From: Treponema sp.
Lineage (GTDB): Bacteria; Spirochaetota; Spirochaetia; Treponematales; Breznakiellaceae
Length of the DNA stretch: 64,000 nucleotides
Assembly: GCA_009782555.1 (NCBI GenBank)
Contig: WRIV01000007.1
Location: 62,001-126,000, forward strand
Direction: 5' to 3'
In this document: piece by piece, positions 59,594 through 64,000 of the stretch
Layout: every line of letters begins with the position of its first letter
Numbering within the stretch: position 1 is the stretch's first letter
Notes under the pieces: model-generated
Seen by the model: only the letters and a program-made list of their open reading frames with translations
Databases searched by the model: none
Told to the model about the DNA's origin: nothing
Program-made: the position numbers and the translations under genes

Positions 59594-60925
59594 ATGCGCG
59601 TACTGGCAAAAGATATTCCCGCTGCGGCCCGGAATAATTCAACGGAAGAAGTGCAGGTATCCGGCTGGATACACAGGATCCGGGATATGGGGGGCATCCG
59701 CTTTGTAGTACTTCGGGATCGTTCGGGCATGGTACAGCTCGTGCTGTCCGAATCCACCGCTATTAAAGAGGATGGACTTTCCGGCAGCGGCACAGAAACC
59801 GGCCTTACTTTGGAATCGGTAGTACACGCTAGAGGTATTCCGGCGCTAAACGAAAAAGCTCCCGGCGGTGCAGAACTGCAGATTCGCTCCCTGGAAATAA
59901 TTAACCGCGCCCAGGCGGATTTGCCTTTTCAGGTAAACGGGGATACAACGAGGCAAGGTTTGGAAACGATCCTGGACAACCGTATCCTCAGTATCCGCAA
60001 TCCCAAGATCCGCGCAATCTTTAATGTGCAGGCTACGATCATCGAGGCTTTTTCCGCCTGCCTTCGTTCACTGGATTTTACGGAAATAAAAACCAGTAAA
60101 CTGGTCTGGGGCGGAACCGAAGGAGGGACAGAACTTTTTGAGGTAGAGTACTTTGATCGCAAAGTCTGCCTTGCCCAGTCGCCGCAGTTTTATAAAGAAA
60201 CAATGGTGTCCAGCGGCATGGAGCGGGTCTTTGAAGTTGCCCCCGCTTACCGGGCGGAAAAGCACGACACCCCCCGGCATCTGAATGAGTATGTTTCTCT
60301 GGATATAGAGATGGCCTTTATTGAATCGGAGAAGGATCTGATCGATCTGGAACGGCAGTTATTAGCCTATATCTTTGAAGAAGTGTCCCGGAAAAATTCT
60401 TCTGACTTAGCTTTGTGGAATGCCGCTGTACCCGATACGGAGGCGGTTTCCAGGGCCCCCGTCATTGGCTACGAAGATGCGGTAAAAACGGCCAACGATT
60501 GGTCAAAGGGGACGCGGATCTTTGACATTAACCCCGAGGCGGAACGGTTTCTCTGCGAATGGGCGATGAAAGAATTCAATACCGATCTGGTTTTTATTAA
60601 TGAATTTCCCCGCCGTTACCGGCCCTTTTATACCTATCCCTCCGATGCAAACCGAACCATGAGTTTTGACACATTGTTCCGGGGCCTTGAAATAACCACC
60701 GGAGGACGGCGCCAGCACCGTTACGAAGCCTTTGTGGAAACCCTTCCACGGTTCGGCCTAAAACTCGAGGATCTACAGAACTATGCCGCACTGCTCCGTT
60801 ACGGCTGTCCTCCCCACGGCGGCTTCGCCATTGGCTGCGAGCGGCTTACCTCCCGTATTCTGGGAATTGCCAATGTAAAAGAAGCAAGCCTCTTTCCCCG
60901 GGACAGAAAACGGGTAACGCCATGA
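59594..60925 (+). CDS. aspS: Archaeal-type aspartyl-tRNA synthetase, probably non-discriminating
   Basis: A class II synthetase of 443 residues, the short archaeal/eukaryal AspRS type without the bacterial GAD insertion. Visible are the OB-fold anticodon domain (VSGWIHRIRDMGGIRFVVLRDRSG), motif 2 (VFEVAPAYRAEKHDTPRHLNEYVSLDIEMAF) and the motif 3 ending GGFAIGCERLTSRILG...FPRDRKRVTP. It follows gatB with no gap. Its grouping with gatCAB suggests that it charges both tRNA-Asp and tRNA-Asn, and GatCAB then amidates the latter. AsnRS is the main alternative identity, but the FPRDRKR-TP ending favours AspRS. Confidence 0.85.
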   Translation: MRVLAKDIPAAARNNSTEEVQVSGWIHRIRDMGGIRFVVLRDRSGMVQLVLSESTAIKEDGLSGSGTETGLTLESVVHARGIPALNEKAPGGAELQIRSLEIINRAQADLPFQVNGDTTRQGLETILDNRILSIRNPKIRAIFNVQATIIEAFSACLRSLDFTEIKTSKLVWGGTEGGTELFEVEYFDRKVCLAQSPQFYKETMVSSGMERVFEVAPAYRAEKHDTPRHLNEYVSLDIEMAFIESEKDLIDLERQLLAYIFEEVSRKNSSDLALWNAAVPDTEAVSRAPVIGYEDAVKTANDWSKGTRIFDINPEAERFLCEWAMKEFNTDLVFINEFPRRYRPFYTYPSDANRTMSFDTLFRGLEITTGGRRQHRYEAFVETLPRFGLKLEDLQNYAALLRYGCPPHGGFAIGCERLTSRILGIANVKEASLFPRDRKRVTP

Positions 60926-60926
60926 T

Positions 60927-62255
60927 ATGGTTTGGGACAGCCGCCGTTTAATTCGTCTTCTCTGGCCCCTGGTGGTGGAGCAACTTCTGGCCGTTACCAT
61001 GGGGGCGGCAGATACAATCATGGTGGGCTTCGTAGGAGAAGCGGCGGTATCCGGAGTTAACATCATTGACAATATCAACAACCTCTTTATTATTGCTTTT
61101 ACCGCCCTCTGTACCGGCGGAACCGTGGTGGTAAGCCAGTACATTGGCCGCGGCGATGGAGCAAACGCCCGTTCCGCTTCCCGGCAGCTTTACTATGCGG
61201 TGATCATGGCAGCGATCATGGTGATGATCCCTGCCATGATCTGGCGGAAAGAGATCATCCGCATATTGTACGGCGCGGTGGAAAAGGATGTGATGAATGC
61301 GGCCTCAATTTACTTTCTTGTTACCGCCGGTTCCTATCCGTTTTTGGGTATTTACAATGCCTGCTCGGCACTGTTCCGTTCTGCGGGAAACAGTAAAATC
61401 CCTATGCGAATCGCCTTTATGGTTAACTGCACCAACATCATTGGAAACGGTATCCTGATCTTCGGCTTCCGCCTGGGCTCCACAGGAGCCGCTATCGCTA
61501 CTCTGACGAGCAGAATCATTGCCGCCTCGGTCCTCACCTTTATGCTGGTTCATAACCGTTCTCCCATAGGGCTTGAAGGTATTCATCGTTTTTCGCTGAA
61601 CCGTTTCATGACCGCCCGGATCCTCAATGTGGGGGTCCCCAGCGGTCTTGAAAGTTCCATGTTTTATATTGGCCGTCTTCTGACCCAGCGGATCTTTACC
61701 AGCTTTGGCACCGCCGCCATGGCAGGAAATGCCATCGCTTCGGTGATTAATTCCTTTTCTTATATGCCCGGCCTTGCTTTTTCCATGGGGATCCTTACCG
61801 TGGCGGGTCAATGCCTAGGATCGGGGGATGTCGAGGGAGCCAGGAGAAATACAAGCCTGATAATTAAGATCAGCTGGCTGACTCTTTTTATTTTAAGCGG
61901 GTTTATTTTAGTCTTTTTGGACCCCCTGATCGGCATTTTTAATCTTGGTCCAGAGGCCTACGCCATGGCAAAAGCTTTTTTACAGGTTCACTGTATTTCC
62001 ATGGCCCTAGGCTGGACCTTTAGCTTTGTCCTGCCCAACGCCCTCCGGGCCGCCGGGGATATCCGGTTTGTGGTATTTGTCTCCACGATTACCATGTTTG
62101 CTGTAAGGGTAAGCGCCGCTTACTTTATCACCTTTACCCTGGGCACAGGCCCCTTGGGGGTCTGGATTGCCATGGGCCTTGATTTTATTGTCAGAAGCAA
62201 CTGTTACCTTTGGCGCTGGAAGAGCGGAAAGTGGCGGGACAAAAAAGTTATATAA
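60927..62255 (+). CDS. MATE-family efflux transporter
   Basis: A 442-residue, twelve-helix antiporter. Both halves show the MATE pattern: MGAADTIMVGFVGEAAVSGVNIIDNI near the N-terminus and GTAAMAGNAIASVINSFSYMPG in the second half. It likely exports cationic compounds or organic metabolites with Na+ or H+. It begins 1 bp after the aspS stop, so it is probably read from the same transcript. It is convergent with nth, with 6 bp between stops. Confidence 0.9.
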   Translation: MVWDSRRLIRLLWPLVVEQLLAVTMGAADTIMVGFVGEAAVSGVNIIDNINNLFIIAFTALCTGGTVVVSQYIGRGDGANARSASRQLYYAVIMAAIMVMIPAMIWRKEIIRILYGAVEKDVMNAASIYFLVTAGSYPFLGIYNACSALFRSAGNSKIPMRIAFMVNCTNIIGNGILIFGFRLGSTGAAIATLTSRIIAASVLTFMLVHNRSPIGLEGIHRFSLNRFMTARILNVGVPSGLESSMFYIGRLLTQRIFTSFGTAAMAGNAIASVINSFSYMPGLAFSMGILTVAGQCLGSGDVEGARRNTSLIIKISWLTLFILSGFILVFLDPLIGIFNLGPEAYAMAKAFLQVHCISMALGWTFSFVLPNALRAAGDIRFVVFVSTITMFAVRVSAAYFITFTLGTGPLGVWIAMGLDFIVRSNCYLWRWKSGKWRDKKVI

Positions 62256-62261
62256 AAAGTA

Positions 62262-62960
62262 TTACCGCGATTTTCCCACTCCATTCCGCCCGCAGTGTTT
62301 AGCGATAACGCAGCGGGAACAAAAGGGGCTTACGGGGCGGCAGATGTTCTGCCCATACAAAACCAGGAGGGGGTTAAGGGGCTTCCAGTACTTTCGGGGC
62401 AGGATTTGCCGGAGGATCATCTCCGTTTCTTCCGGGCCCTTGCTGCTTAACCAGCCTGTTCTGTTAGAAATCCGGTGAACATGAACATCCACACAAATTC
62501 CGTCCTTGCCATAGGCTTCGATGATCACCAAGTTGGCTGTTTTTCTTCCCACTCCGGGAAAACCCAACAGGGTGTCTAAATCCGCGGGAACTTTTCCCCC
62601 GTGGTGTTCCAACAACAGGGTGGCAATCTTTTTTAGGTTTGCCGCTTTGGTCCGGTAGAACCCCGCAGGATAGGCCAGCTTTGCTACGGCTTCTTCTTCT
62701 AATGCAAGAAGTTTTTCCGGACCGGGGGCTCTTGCCAAAAGAGACTGGGAACATTTTAGGGTTACTTCGTCCTTGGTGCGGAGACTCAAAATGGTAGAAA
62801 CCAGCACTGCCCAGGGATCTTTTTTGTACCGTTCGGCCACGGTGGTTACCGATGGATCATCGGCCCCTGTTTTTTGCAGATCCTTCCGCCATTGCTTTAG
62901 GGCCGCCACAATGCCGTCCCATTCGGGAGTACTGCCTTTCACTGCATTCTCAAGAGACAC
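62262..62960 (-). CDS. nth: Endonuclease III
   Basis: A DNA glycosylase/AP lyase that removes oxidised pyrimidines, about 232 residues. The helix-hairpin-helix is LLGFPGVGRKTANLVI with the catalytic Lys, the catalytic Asp is in CVDVHVHRISNR, and the iron-sulfur loop is CRPVSPFCSRCVIAKHC (C-x6-C-x2-C-x5-C). The start is a GTG at 62960, overlapping the ispF end; a GTG at 62942 is also possible. The longer open frame upstream lies inside ispF. Confidence 0.92.
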   Translation of the reverse strand: MSLENAVKGSTPEWDGIVAALKQWRKDLQKTGADDPSVTTVAERYKKDPWAVLVSTILSLRTKDEVTLKCSQSLLARAPGPEKLLALEEEAVAKLAYPAGFYRTKAANLKKIATLLLEHHGGKVPADLDTLLGFPGVGRKTANLVIIEAYGKDGICVDVHVHRISNRTGWLSSKGPEETEMILRQILPRKYWKPLNPLLVLYGQNICRPVSPFCSRCVIAKHCGRNGVGKSR

Positions 62961-63415
62961 ACCGCTTCCGCCTCTACCGCAAGCCCTTCGCCAATAGGGC
63001 CCAGCCCTTCGCCGGTTTTTGCCTTGACAAACACCGCTTCGGTATCCGCTTCCAGAACGGCGGCCAGGGAAGAACGGATCTTTTCCCGCCAGGGAAGAAC
63101 CTTCGGCACTTCGCAGATAACACAGCAATCCAAGTTAACCAAACGCCAGCCTGAGGCCCTTACCTTAGCCCAGGATTGCCGGAGGAGTTCCATGGAGTCC
63201 GCGTCTTTCCAGACGGGATCGCCGGGGGGAAAAAATTCTCCAATGTCCCCCAGGGCGGCAGCTCCAAGGAGGGCGTCTATCACCGCATGGGCTAGCACAT
63301 CCCCGTCGGAATGGCCCTCCTCTCCCCTTGGCGAAGGAAGACGGACCCCGGCCAGGAGGAAGGGTCGGCCTTCTACAAGGCGGTGAAGATCACGGCCCAG
63401 GCCTATCCGCATCAT
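62939..63415 (-). CDS. ispF: 2-C-methyl-D-erythritol 2,4-cyclodiphosphate synthase
   Basis: A 158-residue IspF, fifth step of the MEP isoprenoid pathway. The metal ligands are in RIGLGRDLHRLVEG and GHSDGDVLAHAVIDALLGAAALGDIG, and the C-terminal KAKTGEGLGPIGEG motif is present. It overlaps ispD by 26 bp. The pathway would supply the precursors used by the polyprenyl synthase at the other end of the window. Confidence 0.95.
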   Translation of the reverse strand: MMRIGLGRDLHRLVEGRPFLLAGVRLPSPRGEEGHSDGDVLAHAVIDALLGAAALGDIGEFFPPGDPVWKDADSMELLRQSWAKVRASGWRLVNLDCCVICEVPKVLPWREKIRSSLAAVLEADTEAVFVKAKTGEGLGPIGEGLAVEAEAVCLLRMQ

Positions 63416-64000
63416 CGCTTTCGCTTTTAACCAGCATTTCCAGATCTTCGGGGAAGGTAATTTTTTTGTTCAACGGAGAACCTGGAACCACAAAAACATC
63501 TCCCACAAATTCACCCCAGACTTCGGCATCGTCGGTATAAACCCGGCCTGCCTTTTCCTTTTCAGCGGCCTTTTCGTGGGCCCGCAGAATTCCGGAAAAG
63601 GCAAAACCTTGCGGTGTCTGGGCGTTTCCCACCTGGACCCGGCGGAGGTGGCGTTTTACAAAGCCGTCTTCATCTATTTCTTTTGGTGTGTCCGTCAACG
63701 GCAGGAGGGGTATGGCCGCCTCGTGCTTTAGCATGGCGTCGATAACCCGATCGATTAGGACAGGCTCCACCCATGGCCGGGCACCGTCGTGGATCAGTAC
63801 ATAGCGATGGTGAGTGTTTTCCAGCAGGGAAAGGGCATGGTGGACGGAACTGCGCCGGGTGGGCCCTCCGGAAACAAAAAGAAAGCGGGGCCTGGCCCGG
63901 TGGCGCAAGAGCCGGGCGGGCAGGCTGTCCCGGGCGGCAATTTCCCCCAGGTTTGAATCCCGAGGTACCGTGATCACCACCGTATCGATTCGGGAGCAGG
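63390..64000 (-). CDS. ispD: 2-C-methyl-D-erythritol 4-phosphate cytidylyltransferase, partial
   Basis: The C-terminal portion of IspD, the third step of the MEP pathway; the frame stays open to the window edge, so the N-terminus with the CTP-binding Gly-rich loop is missing. Visible motifs are SVHHALSLLE, VLIHDGARPWVEP, QTPQGFAFSGILRAHEKA and YTDDAEVWGEF. It is translated just before ispF with a 26-bp overlap, the common ispD-ispF order. Confidence 0.93.
   Translation of the reverse strand, partial: CSRIDTVVITVPRDSNLGEIAARDSLPARLLRHRARPRFLFVSGGPTRRSSVHHALSLLENTHHRYVLIHDGARPWVEPVLIDRVIDAMLKHEAAIPLLPLTDTPKEIDEDGFVKRHLRRVQVGNAQTPQGFAFSGILRAHEKAAEKEKAGRVYTDDAEVWGEFVGDVFVVPGSPLNKKITFPEDLEMLVKSESDDADRPGP

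Overview
The window looks like a chromosomal segment of a spirochaete, most likely a Treponema-like member of the Spirochaetota with mid-range GC. The pointers are many lipoproteins with relaxed lipoboxes, a BMP-family nucleoside-binding lipoprotein (the TmpC/PnrA type), a gatCAB operon followed by an archaeal-type aspartyl-tRNA synthetase, and a MurE whose substrate motif is not the usual diaminopimelate one. This placement is inference; no rRNA gene is present to settle it.

Positions 1-17870 form a respiratory island. It opens with the 3' part of a cytochrome c nitrite reductase gene (nrfA) followed by System II cytochrome c maturation genes (resB, ccsA). Convergent to these is a nine-gene minus-strand operon: hdrC-hdrB-hdrA-flxD-flxC-flxB-flxA-menA-polyprenyl synthase. 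This is a NADH- and ferredoxin-linked, probably flavin-bifurcating Flx/Hdr complex joined to the last steps of menaquinone synthesis. Divergent from it, across a 367-bp AT-rich control region, are cydA, cydB and a fused cydDC, giving a cytochrome bd quinol oxidase and its assembly transporter. Together the genes describe soluble reductant handling, a quinone pool and two quinol-linked terminal reactions (O2 and nitrite) in an otherwise fermentative type of organism.

Positions 17867-25433 hold a PTS IIC-like transporter, then a compact regulatory and redox unit. Two His-rich DUF4405-like membrane proteins and a two-cluster ferredoxin flank a two-component system. The two promoter regions of this unit carry the same tandem 11-bp repeats. 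A NitT/TauT-type ABC importer and a 4Fe-4S protein follow.

Positions 25493-30094 hold a putative outer-membrane protein and a zinc-uptake locus. Divergent znuC-znuB and fur-znuA operons share a perfect 31-bp palindrome. ZnuB carries a fused lipoprotein-like YcgQ/DUF1980-like domain.

Positions 30156-43781 hold rpsU, a LytM lipoprotein, parAB, a DMT transporter, a LUD-domain protein, a NimA-like flavoprotein, a six-domain bacterial-Ig lipoprotein with a 21-bp minisatellite, an initiator tRNA, an SDR-like gene, a frameshifted PstS-like membrane protein, purL and tRNA-Arg(CCT).

Positions 43830-46296 are an accessory patch with a decayed CsgG/LpoB-like gene, a DUF1566-like protein, a small ORF preceded by two mutually exclusive hairpins, and a small barrel protein.

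Positions 46357-64000 are mostly housekeeping: a nucleoside ABC importer operon ending in rpiB, murE, padR plus a HAAS protein, a lipoprotein, queD, an AMMECR1 protein, gatCAB-aspS-MATE, and nth-ispF-ispD, the last running off the window end. I found no rRNA, CRISPR array, insertion sequence or integrase.
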